51,519 nt of DNA from Clostridia bacterium (GTDB lineage Bacteria; Bacillota; Clostridia; Peptostreptococcales; Filifactoraceae), in NCBI GenBank assembly GCA_009929415.1, contig SAAM01000002.1, positions 1-51,519 of the forward strand, read 5' to 3'. The position numbers and the translations under genes were made by a program. This document shows, piece after piece, positions 27,379 to 37,266 of the stretch. The notes beneath the pieces are model-generated. The model had not been told where the DNA came from and searched no databases. It saw only the letters and a program-made list of their open reading frames with translations. The first letter of the stretch is position 1. The number at the start of each line of letters is the position of its first letter.

Positions 27379-28950
27379 CTATAAGCTGAATTCACAGATA
27401 ACGAATTCAGCTGTCTTAAGGCCATCTACTGCAGCGCTGACAATCCCTCCAGCATAACCAGCACCTTCTCCTGATGGATAAAGTCCTTTTACATTTACTG
27501 ACTGATGATTTTCATTCCTCAGTATTCTCAGAGGAGAAGAGCTTCTTGTTTCTACTCCTGTAAGCACAGCATCCTCCATATCAAATCCTTTAAGCTTTCT
27601 ACCCATATGGACAAGGGCTTCAGAAATCGATTCAGTGATTATATCCGGATATATCCTATCCAACCTTGCAAATCTGTATCCTGGCTTATAGCTTGGCGTT
27701 ACAGTTCCAACTGATCTGCTTTCTCTTTTATTTATAAAATCGCCAACAAGCTGCACCGGTGCGAGGTAGTCGCCTCCACCCATTTCGTAGGCCATTTTTT
27801 CGATTCTTCTCTGAAAATCTATTCCTCCTAAAATATCTTTTCCAAAATCTTCTGCTGAAACACTGCACAGTATTGCACTGTTTGCATTTTCAAGATTTCT
27901 GGCGTTATAGCTCATTCCGTTTACAGCAAGCATCTCCGGTTCTGAGGATGACCCTATAACCATCCCACCAGGACACATACAAAATGTATAACACGATCTG
28001 CCGGTACTGCTCTGATGTGTGAGGTGATACTCAGCCGCTCTCAGCTTTGGATGCTGATACAATTCCTTATACTGGCTTTTATCAATGACTACCTGAGGAT
28101 GCTCTATTCTAAATCCAACAGCAAAAGGCTTGGAGGTCATCATTACCTGTGAGCTGTGAAGCTTCTCAAAAGTGTCTCTTGCGCTGTGTCCAATAGCCAG
28201 AATAGCAGCATTTGTTTCAAATTCAGATCCATTTACTATAAGCCCCTTGAGTTCACCATTACTTATATTTAAGCCGTCTACTCTTGAGTCAAATCTTACT
28301 TCACCGCCCAGGGAGATTATTTCTTCTCTGATTTTTTTAACGACATCAATCAGCACATCAGTTCCAATGTGAGGCTTGTTGGCAAAGAGTATTTCTTCGT
28401 CAGCCCCAAAAAAGTGAAGGTCCCTGAGTATCAGATCCACTCTTTTATCTTTTATTCTGGTAGTAAGCTTTCCGTCAGAAAATGTTCCTGCTCCACCTTC
28501 CCCAAACTGAACATTCGATTCCGGATTAAGGGTTCCAGTCTCCCAGAAATTTTCAACATCCCCTTTTCTACGGATTACATCTTTCCCTCTTTCAAATACC
28601 ACAGGTCTATAGCCATTTCTTGCAAGCTCAAGTGCAGCAAAAAGTCCAGCTGGACCCAATCCCACTACCGCTACTCTTCCATTTACCTTAGTACTGCCTT
28701 TTATTGTTTCTTTTTTTATATATTCACTTACTTTTATTACATTTTTGTCTCTCTTTATTATGCTGTCCTCATTATCAGTTTCAACATATACCTGATATAC
28801 AAATTTTATTGGCTTTTTTCTTGCATCAATTGATTCCTTCACAATGCGATAATTAAAGGGTCTGCCTGAAACAATTTTTTCTATCTGCTTCCTTATGGCA
28901 ATATCTCTGTCATCATCAAGATCTATCTTAACATTTGATATCTGTATCAT
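27379..28950 (-). CDS. NAD(P)/FAD-dependent oxidoreductase (COG2509 type)
   Basis: A 523-residue predicted flavoprotein. An N-terminal alpha/beta region (about 1-90) precedes the dinucleotide fold VAVVGLGPAGLFAALELARNG near residue 93. SNVQFGEGGAGTFSDGKLTTR and LAIGHSARDTFEKL are family marks, and SCYTFCMCPGGMV contains conserved cysteines. The C-terminal GLYPSGEGAGYAGGIVSAAVDG is the second FAD segment. Its reaction is unknown. It starts directly at the stop of a 102-residue unknown gene (TAG then ATG). Confidence 0.9.
   Translation of the reverse strand: MIQISNVKIDLDDDRDIAIRKQIEKIVSGRPFNYRIVKESIDARKKPIKFVYQVYVETDNEDSIIKRDKNVIKVSEYIKKETIKGSTKVNGRVAVVGLGPAGLFAALELARNGYRPVVFERGKDVIRRKGDVENFWETGTLNPESNVQFGEGGAGTFSDGKLTTRIKDKRVDLILRDLHFFGADEEILFANKPHIGTDVLIDVVKKIREEIISLGGEVRFDSRVDGLNISNGELKGLIVNGSEFETNAAILAIGHSARDTFEKLHSSQVMMTSKPFAVGFRIEHPQVVIDKSQYKELYQHPKLRAAEYHLTHQSSTGRSCYTFCMCPGGMVIGSSSEPEMLAVNGMSYNARNLENANSAILCSVSAEDFGKDILGGIDFQRRIEKMAYEMGGGDYLAPVQLVGDFINKRESRSVGTVTPSYKPGYRFARLDRIYPDIITESISEALVHMGRKLKGFDMEDAVLTGVETRSSSPLRILRNENHQSVNVKGLYPSGEGAGYAGGIVSAAVDGLKTAEFVICEFSL
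27385..27411. repeat. 9-bp inverted repeat across the 3' end of the FAD oxidoreductase gene
   Basis: GCTGAATTC (27385-27393) and GAATTCAGC (27403-27411) flank a 9-nt loop. In RNA this is a stable hairpin over the last codons and ends just before the stop. No U-tract follows, so it is more likely an RNA 3'-end stabiliser or weak terminator than a full intrinsic one. Confidence 0.6.
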
Positions 28951-29259
28951 CTAATCCTCTATTATTCTTATATCAATATCCGTTTCATCACAAATTCCAT
29001 GCTCGGTTAATTCCATGATCAGGTCCCTCTTTATGTGCCCTATCAAGTCTTTTCTTGAAAATTCTAGATTTCTGAAATTTGAGCTGTCTGGTAAAATCAC
29101 TGCATCAAGCCTGTTTCCAAAAGACTTGTGACTGCTCACAAGCAAGTATGCCTTTATGTCAAACAGCCTGTTGCTGTAGTTAATCTCTATATCATTAAAA
29201 AAGCACTCAAATTCAAAATAGTTCTCATACGGCGTTATCTTTTCAAGCAGTATAAACAT
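28951..29259 (-). CDS. Hypothetical protein, 102 residues
   Basis: I do not recognise it. It is small, soluble and mixed alpha/beta by appearance (FILLEKITPYENYFEF; FDIKAYLLVSS; KDLIGHIKRDLIMELTE), ending acidic (DETDIDIRIIED). It is held tightly between DUF881 (2 nt) and the FAD oxidoreductase (0 nt), with base composition like its neighbours, so it is probably real and co-translated. Confidence 0.7.
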   Translation of the reverse strand: MFILLEKITPYENYFEFECFFNDIEINYSNRLFDIKAYLLVSSHKSFGNRLDAVILPDSSNFRNLEFSRKDLIGHIKRDLIMELTEHGICDETDIDIRIIED

Positions 29260-29261
29260 GT

Positions 29262-29963
29262 TTATTCCCCTTTCCTTAAATATTCAATGTCTTTCTGCAC
29301 ACTCAGCGGAGGTATAGTTATTTTTCTGGTCTTAGAAACATCTGATTTTATTCCATAGCTCGATTCCCAGCTTCTTAGCATGACATCTTTCTCCTTAAGG
29401 TTTCTGTAGAGGGTTTTTTCGTTTCCTATTACCTTTATTTCATACGGCGGGCTTACAGGAACATTATTAACGTTAATATGGTTTCCTGCAAGTGTTATTT
29501 CACTTGTACCTGTAATAATCTGATTGTTTATAGATATCACTTCTCCCCCTGATTTTTTTATATCATTTACAAGTTTAAGGAGGAGTCTGTTGGTTTCTGT
29601 GTCGAAGGCGATGTTTTTAGCTTCCACTGACTCAAGCTTTATTTCTACACCTTCTCCAGAAAGCTTTTCCAGACCGAGCATCATCCTGTAATTATAATAT
29701 TTATCCTTATCCTCTTTGGAGAGTCCCAAATTCTGATTCTCATATTCTGTCTGTAATTTTCTATACTGCTTATTCAGAGAACCCAGCTTTTCTTCAAGAG
29801 AATTCATCTCCGATTTTTCCTTGTTTATCTGAGATACAAGCTCCCTTGAAACACTTGATGAATACGGGCTGTACTGAAGTGGACTGTTTGTCTGAACGAC
29901 AATGAGCACACCTAAAAACAGAGAGAGTATGAAATATTCTAAAGAAATTTTTCTTCTGTTCAT
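29262..29963 (-). CDS. DUF881 family membrane-anchored protein
   Basis: A 233-residue protein with an N-terminal membrane helix (ISLEYFILSLFLGVLIVVQ). A coiled coil follows (about residues 45-85, SQINKEKSEMNSLEEKLGSL), then the DUF881 domain (LSGEGVEIKLES, LLLKLVNDIKKSGGEVISINNQ, PPYEIKVIGN). It resembles YlxW/YlxX-like proteins near cell-division genes in other Firmicutes. The domain probably lies outside the cytoplasm. The function is unknown. Confidence 0.9.
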   Translation of the reverse strand: MNRRKISLEYFILSLFLGVLIVVQTNSPLQYSPYSSSVSRELVSQINKEKSEMNSLEEKLGSLNKQYRKLQTEYENQNLGLSKEDKDKYYNYRMMLGLEKLSGEGVEIKLESVEAKNIAFDTETNRLLLKLVNDIKKSGGEVISINNQIITGTSEITLAGNHINVNNVPVSPPYEIKVIGNEKTLYRNLKEKDVMLRSWESSYGIKSDVSKTRKITIPPLSVQKDIEYLRKGE

Positions 29964-30005
29964 AATATACCCCCTCTGTAATTCTGTTGTGATTTTATTA
30001 TTGTG

Positions 30006-30611
30006 CTACTCTGAAATCTCGTATCCATTTTCCCTGTATATTTCCAGTACATGATTCCAGATTTCTTCAACACCAGTCTTCTTAAGCGCACTTATCGGAA
30101 GAATCCTTTCTCCCTCAAGCTTCATTTTACTTTTTATAGTTCTCTTTGATATTGCAGCGTCGTTTCTTGTCACCTTATCTGACTTCGTGGCAATTATGGA
30201 TACAGGTATCCCATAGTGCCTTACAAAGTCCAGCATAAGAACGTCATCTTCCTTTGGTTCATGCCTTATATCTACAAGTATGAAAACATGAATCAGGTTT
30301 TTTGAATTTATGAAATATTCTTCCATAACCTTGCCCCAGGAAGACTTCTCTTCCTTTGAAAGTTTTGCATACCCATATCCTGGAAGGTCTACGAAATAAA
30401 ATTCGCTGTTTATCTTATAGAAGTTTATAGTTCTCGTCTTACCAGGAGTCTGGCTCACCCTGGCAATCTTTTTTCTGTTGAGCAGCGTATTTATTGAAGA
30501 TGACTTACCTACATTAGATCTTCCTACAAAGGCAATCTGCGGCAGGCCATCATCTGGATATTGCTCTTTTTTTACTGCACTCATATCCATTCTTATATCT
30601 TTGATTTTCAT
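30006..30611 (-). CDS. engB: Ribosome biogenesis GTPase EngB/YsxC
   Basis: A 201-residue TrmE-Era-like GTPase needed for late assembly of the 50S subunit. G1 is GRSNVGKSS near residues 30-38, G2 lies in KTRTINF, G3 is DLPGYGYAKLS, G4 is TKSDK and G5 is SALKK. It overlaps the lon stop by 1 nt (TAATG), the conserved order in Firmicutes. Confidence 0.96.
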   Translation of the reverse strand: MKIKDIRMDMSAVKKEQYPDDGLPQIAFVGRSNVGKSSSINTLLNRKKIARVSQTPGKTRTINFYKINSEFYFVDLPGYGYAKLSKEEKSSWGKVMEEYFINSKNLIHVFILVDIRHEPKEDDVLMLDFVRHYGIPVSIIATKSDKVTRNDAAISKRTIKSKMKLEGERILPISALKKTGVEEIWNHVLEIYRENGYEISE

Positions 30612-32947
30612 TAATCTCTCTTTTCCAATGATAATTCTAAAACTTCACTCATATGTGATACGAAATAAAATTTTATCTTATTCCTTACTTCCTCTGGTAT
30701 CTCCATATAGTCAGGCTCACAGTCCTTTGGCATGATAATGGTATCTACTCCTGCACGATATGCAGCGAGCACTTTCTCTTTTATTCCTCCTACAGCCAGA
30801 ACCTTGCCTCGCAGCGTAACCTCTCCTGTCATTGCTATATTCGATTTTACAGGAATATCCGTAAGGGCAGACAGTACCGCTGTAACCATAGTTATGCCCG
30901 CAGAAGGCCCATCCTTTGGTATAGCTCCTTCAGGAATGTGAATGTGAATGTCTTTTTTTGTGTAAAAATCAGGTGAAAGGCCAAAGTCTTTAGCAATTGT
31001 CCTGATGTAGGTTATTCCAGCTCTTGCAGATTCCTTCATGACTTCGCCAAGCTTTCCTGTGAGTTCAATCTTTCCATTTCCATCCATTACAGAAACCTCG
31101 ATATTAAGGGTTTCTCCACCCACCTGAGTCCATGCCATTCCAGTCACTTCTCCGATTTTGCTCTCCCCTGACACCTTCTCTCTTCTTACTATTTCCTTTC
31201 CAAGATATTCCTTTACATCATCTCTGGTAACAGTAAGTCCCTGAAGATCCTGGTTCTTGACTTTCTGGACTGCAACCTTTCTGCATATCTTGCCAATCTG
31301 TCTCTCAAGCTTTCTTACCCCTGATTCTCTGGTGTAATTATTTATAAGATATTTGATTACATCGTCATCCATTTTTATGAAGTCTGAATCAAGCCCATTT
31401 TCTTCAAGCTGTTTTTTGAGAAGGTATTTCTTTGATATTTCAAGCTTTTCAAGCTCCGTATAACCGGATATCTCTATTACTTCCATTCTATCCAGAAGTG
31501 GTCCAGGGATAGTGTTCAGAGTATTTGCAGTAGTAATGAACATTACCTTTGAAAGATCAAAAGGAACCTCCAGATAGTGATCTACAAAATCCTTGTTTTG
31601 CTCAGGATCAAGCACTTCCAGAAGCGCAGACGCTGGATCCCCCTTGAAATCTGAAGCCATTTTGTCTATTTCATCAAACAAGAATACAGGATTAGCAACC
31701 TTTATATCTTTTATTGAGTTAATTATCCTTCCTGGAATTGCCCCTACATAGGTCCTTCTATGACCTCTGATCTCCGCCTCATCTCTAAGGCCACCAAGGG
31801 ATATCCTCACGAATTTTCTATCCATAGCTTTTGCAAGAGATTTCGCAATAGAAGTTTTCCCAACTCCCGGAGGACCTACAAGACATATTATAGGTGATTT
31901 CATTTTCTCGCTGAGCTGTCTTACTGCAAGGAATTCAATTATTCTTTCTTTTACTTTTTCCAGTCCATAATGGTCCTGCTCAAGTATTTCTGTGGACTTA
32001 TTAAGGTCTCTGTTGTCCTGAGTAAATATATTCCATGGAAGGTCTAGTATTGTCTCTATATAATTTCTAGTAACACTGTAGTCAGATGAAGACGAGTTCA
32101 TCCTTCCGAGTTTTTCAATTTCTTTTTCTATCTTCTTTGTCACAGTTTCCGAAAGATTAAGCTTTATGAGCCTGTTCTTGAATGCTTCAATATCCTCCTG
32201 GATATCTTCGTCTTCTCCCAGTTCCTTCTGAATTGCCTTAATCTGTTCTCTAAGGTAATAATCCTTCTGGATTTTCGAAACCTGATTCTTTACTCTCTTG
32301 TCTACTCTCTTTCTGATTTCGACAGTCTCAAGCTCCTCTTTTATGCTGAGATAGAGCGCGCTAAGCCTCTTCTCCACATCCAGCTGCTCAATAAGGCTCT
32401 GAATCTGGTCTGGTTTAAGATTCACATAGCTTGCCACTGTGTCTGCAAAAACAGATGGCTGATCAAGGTCTGAAAGCTGATCGAATATCACCTGGGAATT
32501 TTTCCCATTTTCCTTCATCAGCTCATCAAACGCTTCAAATATCATATCCATAAGCGCATATGCTTTTTTCTCGCTTTTTATAGCTCTGTCATGAATGCCC
32601 TCTACGTTTCCTGTAAAGAACGGCTCGCTGTCAATTATTTCTGATATCTTACCCCTGCTAAGACCTTCAACCAGAACCCGCACATTACTTCCAGGTATCT
32701 TAAGCATCTGCTTTATCTTGCAGATAGTTCCAAATTTATGAAAATCCTCTTCTGTTGGCAGTTCAATTTCTATATTTTTCTGAGTCGTAAGAAAAATAAC
32801 CTGATCATTTGCCATCGCTTCTTCAAGTGCCTTTATTGATTTATCTCTTGCCACCTCAAAGTGAGTGATGGTAGATGGAAATACGGCCAGTCCTCTTAAA
32901 GGCAGAATCGGTAGTTTGTATATTTCTTTTTTTCTTCTTGGTGCCAT
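30611..32947 (-). CDS. lon: Endopeptidase La (Lon protease)
   Basis: An AAA+ serine protease of 778 residues that degrades misfolded and regulatory proteins. The N-domain starts at [13 protein letters not shown]. Walker A GPPGVGKT is near residue 360, and Walker B is in [10 protein letters not shown]. The proteolytic domain has the catalytic serine in [11 protein letters not shown] and the Lys in [12 protein letters not shown] chose the ATG at 32947, because an upstream in-frame ATG at 32965 would leave only about 5 nt of leader from the predicted start of transcription, while AAAGGA serves the later one. Confidence 0.95.
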   Translation of the reverse strand: MAPRRKKEIYKLPILPLRGLAVFPSTITHFEVARDKSIKALEEAMANDQVIFLTTQKNIEIELPTEEDFHKFGTICKIKQMLKIPGSNVRVLVEGLSRGKISEIIDSEPFFTGNVEGIHDRAIKSEKKAYALMDMIFEAFDELMKENGKNSQVIFDQLSDLDQPSVFADTVASYVNLKPDQIQSLIEQLDVEKRLSALYLSIKEELETVEIRKRVDKRVKNQVSKIQKDYYLREQIKAIQKELGEDEDIQEDIEAFKNRLIKLNLSETVTKKIEKEIEKLGRMNSSSSDYSVTRNYIETILDLPWNIFTQDNRDLNKSTEILEQDHYGLEKVKERIIEFLAVRQLSEKMKSPIICLVGPPGVGKTSIAKSLAKAMDRKFVRISLGGLRDEAEIRGHRRTYVGAIPGRIINSIKDIKVANPVFLFDEIDKMASDFKGDPASALLEVLDPEQNKDFVDHYLEVPFDLSKVMFITTANTLNTIPGPLLDRMEVIEISGYTELEKLEISKKYLLKKQLEENGLDSDFIKMDDDVIKYLINNYTRESGVRKLERQIGKICRKVAVQKVKNQDLQGLTVTRDDVKEYLGKEIVRREKVSGESKIGEVTGMAWTQVGGETLNIEVSVMDGNGKIELTGKLGEVMKESARAGITYIRTIAKDFGLSPDFYTKKDIHIHIPEGAIPKDGPSAGITMVTAVLSALTDIPVKSNIAMTGEVTLRGKVLAVGGIKEKVLAAYRAGVDTIIMPKDCEPDYMEIPEEVRNKIKFYFVSHMSEVLELSLEKRD

Positions 32948-32977
32948 ATCATTTTCCTTTCTCATTTCCTCTGTATA

Positions 32978-33006
32978 ATTATAGTGTATAATTCAAGCTG
33001 CTTCAA
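32978..33006 (-). promoter_or_regulatory. lon promoter
   Basis: -35 TTGAAG (33001-33006) and -10 TATAAT (32978-32983) have a 17-nt spacer. No CtsR heptad repeat or CIRCE element is evident around it. Confidence 0.8.
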
Positions 33007-33023
33007 GAACTTTAAGGAAATTT

Positions 33024-33063
33024 TAAAAAAATATAAACCTTGATGTTAAATTAAGGTTTATAT
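33024..33063 (-). terminator. Intrinsic terminator after clpX
   Basis: Arms ATATAAACCTT at 33053-33063 (read on minus) and its complement at 33031-33041 form an 11-bp perfect stem. Six or more U follow at 33024-33030. It makes lon a separate transcript from tig-clpP-clpX. Confidence 0.88.
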
Positions 33064-33082
33064 TTTATGATATTATTCAGTT

Positions 33083-34348
33083 TTATGCTGTCACATTCGT
33101 AAATTCAAGAAGATTGCCTTCATCAGTAATGATTTTTGGCGGTTCGTTACCTTCTATGCATGCTTTTGTAACTATCACTTTTTTGATATCTTTTCTCGAA
33201 GGGGTCTCGAACATTACATCCAGCATTACTTTTTCAAGAATACTTCTCAATCCCCTTGCTCCGGTTTTCCTTTTCATTGCCTTTGAAGCAACCGATATAA
33301 GAGCATCATCTTCAATCTCAAGCTCTACGCCATCTATCTCAAAAAGTCTGATATACTGCTTTACAAGCGCATTTTTTGGCTCCTTGAGAATTCTTACAAG
33401 CGCATCTTCATCAAGCTGCTTGAGAGAAACAACAATCGGAACACGGCTCACGAATTCTGGAATTATTCCATATTTTATCAGGTCCTGTGTTTCAACTTTT
33501 TCAAGAAGGTTCATCTTCTCCATATCTTTTGAAGATGAGATCTTGGCTCCAAATCCGAGAGTTTTATCTCCCATCCTTCTTTTTATTATCTCTTCCATAC
33601 CATCAAACGCTCCACCAAGAATGAACAGGATATTTGTAGTATCAATCTGTATAAATTCCTGATGAGGATGTTTTCTTCCCCCTTGCGGAGGCACGTTTGC
33701 CTTAGTTGATTCTATTATCTTAAGCAGAGCCTGCTGGACACCTTCGCCTGAAACATCACGTGTTATGGATGTGTTTTCTGACTTTCTTGCAATCTTGTCA
33801 ATCTCGTCTATATAGATTATTCCCTTTTGTGCCTTTTCAACATCGTAGTTTGCTGCCTGTATGAGCTTCAGTAGTATGTTTTCAACATCCTCTCCTACAT
33901 AACCTGCCTCGGTAAGCGCAGTAGCATCAGCAATCGCAAATGGTACATTCAGTATTTTAGCCATGGTCTGAGCAAGAAGCGTCTTTCCTGAACCAGTTGG
34001 TCCAAGCATGAGAACATTACTCTTTTGCAGCTCTACATCTCCAACAGAACCAGAAGAATTTATTCTTTTGTAGTGGTTATATACCGCTACTGAAAGGGTT
34101 CTCTTTGCTTCATTTTGTCCAATTACATATTCGTCCAGTATTTTTTTTATTTCCTGAGGCTTTGGGAGTTCCGAAAAATCCTCTACCTCTTCAACTCTTA
34201 TTTCCTCGCTTATGATAGAATCACACAGCTTAATGCATTCATTGCATATAAATATGTCATTAGGGCCGGCCACAAGTCTTTTTACCTGATCCTGTGTCTT
34301 TCCACAAAATGAACATTTCACTGCTGATTTGCCGTCATTTGATTTCAT
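33083..34348 (-). CDS. clpX: ATP-dependent Clp protease ATP-binding subunit ClpX
   Basis: A 421-residue AAA+ unfoldase that feeds ClpP. The N-terminal zinc domain has cysteines C12, C15, C35 and C38. Walker A is GPTGSGKT near 117, Walker B is [11 protein letters not shown], and the pore loop GYVGEDVE precedes it. IGF-type ClpP-docking appears as LGFGAK. It is 11 nt after clpP and ends at a strong terminator. Confidence 0.97.
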   Translation of the reverse strand: MKSNDGKSAVKCSFCGKTQDQVKRLVAGPNDIFICNECIKLCDSIISEEIRVEEVEDFSELPKPQEIKKILDEYVIGQNEAKRTLSVAVYNHYKRINSSGSVGDVELQKSNVLMLGPTGSGKTLLAQTMAKILNVPFAIADATALTEAGYVGEDVENILLKLIQAANYDVEKAQKGIIYIDEIDKIARKSENTSITRDVSGEGVQQALLKIIESTKANVPPQGGRKHPHQEFIQIDTTNILFILGGAFDGMEEIIKRRMGDKTLGFGAKISSSKDMEKMNLLEKVETQDLIKYGIIPEFVSRVPIVVSLKQLDEDALVRILKEPKNALVKQYIRLFEIDGVELEIEDDALISVASKAMKRKTGARGLRSILEKVMLDVMFETPSRKDIKKVIVTKACIEGNEPPKIITDEGNLLEFTNVTA

Positions 34349-34359
34349 TATTTTCTCCT

Positions 34360-34944
34360 TTATAGCCTTGTTTCAATTACTTCATCTATCAATCCATAAT
34401 CTTTCGCTTCATAGGCTGACATAAACGTATCCCTGTCTGTGTCTCTTTCAATCACATCCAGAGGCTGTCCTGTTTTTTCAGACAGAATCTTATTCAGTAC
34501 TTCTTTCATCTTTAAAATCCTGCTCGCCTGGATCTTGATATCTGTAGCCTGTCCCTGAGTTCCTCCACTAGGCTGATGGATCATGATTTCTGCATTCGGA
34601 AGAGCAAACCTCTTGCCTTTTGCACCTGCGCTTAGAAGAAACGCTCCCATGGAAGCTGCTGAACCTACACATATTGTAGATACATCAGGTTTTATATATT
34701 GCATCGTATCATATATTCCCATTCCTGCGGTAACTGAACCACCAGGGCTGTTTATATAGAAATGTATGTCTTTATCTGGATCTTCCGCTTCCAGAAAAAG
34801 CAACTGTGCTACAACAAGAGATGCAGTTGTGTCATTCACCTGATCGCTTAAAAAAATTATTCTGTCCTTAAGAAGTCTTGAGTAGATATCATAACTTCTC
34901 TCACCTCTGCTTGTTTGCTCAACCACTACTGGTATATAAGACAT
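34360..34944 (-). CDS. clpP: ATP-dependent Clp protease proteolytic subunit
   Basis: A 194-residue serine protease subunit. The triad S98 (GSAASMGA), H123 (MIHQP) and D172 (DRDTF) is intact. The N-terminal [23 protein letters not shown] is standard with no propeptide. It lies between tig and clpX; the 68-nt gap after tig holds a palindrome. Confidence 0.97.
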   Translation of the reverse strand: MSYIPVVVEQTSRGERSYDIYSRLLKDRIIFLSDQVNDTTASLVVAQLLFLEAEDPDKDIHFYINSPGGSVTAGMGIYDTMQYIKPDVSTICVGSAASMGAFLLSAGAKGKRFALPNAEIMIHQPSGGTQGQATDIKIQASRILKMKEVLNKILSEKTGQPLDVIERDTDRDTFMSAYEAKDYGLIDEVIETRL

Positions 34945-34977
34945 ATTATTCTCCTTTCATTTTTCATGGTTATTCAA

Positions 34978-35002
34978 AATACAGTAGCAGTGCTACTGTA
35001 TT
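34978..35002 (-). terminator. Palindrome between tig and clpP, possible attenuating terminator
   Basis: AATACAGTAGCA (34978-34989) and its complement (34991-35002) flank a single base, giving a hairpin of about 10 bp in RNA. Only TTTTG follows on the minus strand, so termination would be partial. It may set the ratio of tig to clpP expression. Confidence 0.5.
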
Positions 35003-35012
35003 CTGACAACTT

Positions 35013-36296
35013 TTATACTAATTTTGCGTTTTCTAATAATAAGTCAACAGTCTTTCTTGCAACAATCGTGCTCTTTATTGCTTCGTCCTGGGAGTTCTGG
35101 AATATTTCCTTAATTTTCTCTACTTCCAGCTTGTATATATCCGCCATCTTCTTGTATTCTGCTTCCATGTCTTCTTCAGTAGCTTCTACCCCTTCTGATT
35201 TTGAAACTGCATCAACTGCAAGACTTATTCTTACTCGCTTTTCAGCATCTTCCTTCATCTGATCTTCAAGTATCTCTTTTGAAGTTCCAGTGTACTGATA
35301 GTAAGTGTTAAGATCCATCCCCTGATATCTCAGGTTGTTTTCAAAATCCTTAAGCATGTTGTCTACTTCATTTTTTACCATGACTTCAGGAATTTCTACC
35401 TCTATATTCTCAGCAAGCTTTTCTACAACTTCGTTTTTCATAGCATCTTCTGCGCTTTTTTTCTTATTTTCAGCAGCCTTGGCTCTTATATCGTTCTTTA
35501 GTTCTTCAAGAGTTTCAAATTCAGTAGTATCCTTTACGAACTCATCATCTATCTTCGGAAGCTGCGTCTCTTTTATTTCGTTTATTTCAACTGCAAATAC
35601 AGCTTCTTTTCCTTTCAGATCTTCTGAATGATAGTCTTCAGGGAAAGTAACAACAACATCCTTGCTGTCTCCAGCGTTCATTCCTATAAGCTGTTCTTCG
35701 AATCCAGGTATGAAAGTGTTAGATCCAACAACCAGGCTGTAGTTTTCTGCTTTTCCGCCTTCGAATTCAACACCATCCACGCTTCCGCAGAAGTTAAGCA
35801 GTATGCTGTCCTTGTCTGAAACAGGTCTGTCCTCTACAGTGACCATTCTTGCATTCTGTTCCTGCATTTTATTTATTTCTGTCTCAACATCCTCTTCAGT
35901 AACCTCAGCACTTACTTGTTTTACTTCAAGACCCTTGTATTCTCCAAGCTTAACTTCAGGCTTAACCTGAACATTGATTACCATCACAAGGTCTTTTCCT
36001 TTTCCTATTTCCTCTATATCAAGAGACGGTCTGTCAATAACCTCAAGTTTAAGCTCTTCAACTGCATTTCTATATGCTTCCGGGAAAACTATGTCAATAG
36101 CATCCTCAAAAAATATGCCTTCTCCATACATTTTCTCAATAACTGCTCTTGTAGCTTTTCCTTTTCTAAATCCTGGAATATTGAATTGACCCTTGTTCTT
36201 GTTGTATGCCTGCTTGCACGCATTTTCAAAAGCTTCGCTTCCTACTGTAATCTTAAGTGTTACTGTGTTATTCTCTTGTTTTAAAATCTGATTCAT
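35013..36296 (-). CDS. tig: Trigger factor
   Basis: A 427-residue ribosome-associated chaperone and prolyl isomerase. The ribosome-binding signature GFRKGKATR is near residues 42-50. A central FKBP-like domain (DSILLNFCGSVDGVEFEGGKAENYSLVVGSNTFIPGFEEQLIGM, about 160-205) and a helical C-terminal arm follow. It has a GGAGG site and two promoters upstream. First gene of the tig-clpP-clpX transcript. Confidence 0.97.
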   Translation of the reverse strand: MNQILKQENNTVTLKITVGSEAFENACKQAYNKNKGQFNIPGFRKGKATRAVIEKMYGEGIFFEDAIDIVFPEAYRNAVEELKLEVIDRPSLDIEEIGKGKDLVMVINVQVKPEVKLGEYKGLEVKQVSAEVTEEDVETEINKMQEQNARMVTVEDRPVSDKDSILLNFCGSVDGVEFEGGKAENYSLVVGSNTFIPGFEEQLIGMNAGDSKDVVVTFPEDYHSEDLKGKEAVFAVEINEIKETQLPKIDDEFVKDTTEFETLEELKNDIRAKAAENKKKSAEDAMKNEVVEKLAENIEVEIPEVMVKNEVDNMLKDFENNLRYQGMDLNTYYQYTGTSKEILEDQMKEDAEKRVRISLAVDAVSKSEGVEATEEDMEAEYKKMADIYKLEVEKIKEIFQNSQDEAIKSTIVARKTVDLLLENAKLV

Positions 36297-36356
36297 TTTT
36301 CCTCCTAGTATATATATTATTTTATTTATCTTATTTCGATATAATTCAACTTTTAC

Positions 36357-36384
36357 ATTATATCATATGAAGACCTATTTTCAA
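36357..36384 (-). promoter_or_regulatory. tig promoter, proximal
   Basis: -35 TTGAAA (36379-36384) and -10 TATAAT (36357-36362) with a 16-nt spacer, about 60 nt before the tig start. Confidence 0.72.
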
Positions 36385-36399
36385 AGCCATTTTAAAGTA

Positions 36400-36428
36400 A
36401 ATTTAATACAAAAAACCTTATTTGTCAA
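36400..36428 (-). promoter_or_regulatory. tig promoter, distal
   Basis: -35 TTGACA (36423-36428) and -10 TAAATT (36400-36405) with a 17-nt spacer. Perfect -35 but imperfect -10. Together with the proximal box it suggests tandem promoters. Confidence 0.6.
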
Positions 36429-36459
36429 ATGAATGAGTCCGCTAGTACAACAACAGCTT

Positions 36460-37266
36460 CTAATTCATGAGAATATCAATCACCGCTTTGCATTTGCTGA
36501 ATTCTATAAAATATGGACTGGTCGCAATAAGAACGAGGGAAGCATTATCTATGAGCTTTCTTATAATTCTTATTTTTTCACTAAAGTCAATATAATCCAT
36601 CTCTTCGGAAAAAAAGTCCAGGTCCAGATCGAGAACGAAATTTCTGGTTAAATCATATTTATCCATTTCAAGCAGCGAATACTGTGAATCCACACAGTAG
36701 TGATTATCTATTATGTCCATTTTGATAAGGGGTTTTATAAAATTACCGACATTCAGTACTGAATTCGTATATAAAAAGGCAGCAATATCATCTTTATCTT
36801 CACTTCTGAAGTTTGCTTCTATTTCACGCTCTTCTTTTGTACCGGTATTAATCATATCGCGTCTGAATTTTTCAAAGGAAGAAAACAGAGAATTTCTGTA
36901 TTCATCAAAGTATATGTCCGGCTCCCGCATATCTTTGTGCTGATCCACATGTATAAAATCAAATTTTAAGCCGCCTGACTTAAAGTGCTTGTACGCGAAA
37001 TAAAATGAGTGATTGTGATTATCGAAAATAACCATATCCCTGCTGCCTTCATGCTGGACTATAATATTTCCGAGCCCCTTACAGCATGCTTCATTTCCCT
37101 CTTCATCTATTTCTATAAACGCATATTCTTCTCCGGGAGACAAATCTTTAATCATCCCTTCCACAATTGAGGGTACGACTATTTTTTTGACTTTTCTGTC
37201 TTCAAATGAAAACAAATTATTTGATACTGCAACTTCTATATAAAATTTATTGCTGTAAGCTTTCAA
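36460..37266 (-). CDS. UPF0489 family protein (peptide-arginase-like)
   Basis: A 268-residue protein with the UPF0489 signature set: DNHNH (residues 82-86), HVDQHKD (106-112), DLDLDFF (213-219) and ATSPYF (248-253). The DxHxD and DxDxD motifs are the manganese ligands of ureohydrolases (arginase/deacetylase fold). Some UPF0489 members are known as peptide arginases that turn arginine into ornithine in ribosomal peptides. No precursor peptide, radical SAM or transporter is nearby, so a peptide-modifying role is inference only; the substrate may be a protein or small guanidino compound. Start: TTG at 37266, preceded by GGAGG with 4 nt spacing; an earlier in-frame TTG at 37290 lies upstream of the ribosome site. 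It sits between tig and csp, divergent from csp. Confidence 0.78.
   Translation of the reverse strand: MKAYSNKFYIEVAVSNNLFSFEDRKVKKIVVPSIVEGMIKDLSPGEEYAFIEIDEEGNEACCKGLGNIIVQHEGSRDMVIFDNHNHSFYFAYKHFKSGGLKFDFIHVDQHKDMREPDIYFDEYRNSLFSSFEKFRRDMINTGTKEEREIEANFRSEDKDDIAAFLYTNSVLNVGNFIKPLIKMDIIDNHYCVDSQYSLLEMDKYDLTRNFVLDLDLDFFSEEMDYIDFSEKIRIIRKLIDNASLVLIATSPYFIEFSKCKAVIDILMN

Noticed and set aside
32966-33006. CtsR or CIRCE control of lon
   Set aside because: Neither a CtsR heptad direct repeat nor a 9-nt-arm CIRCE inverted repeat is visible around the promoter.
33114-33662. Plus-strand open frame of 182 codons inside clpX
   Set aside because: Antisense shadow of a well-supported gene; no ribosome site and no recognisable domain.
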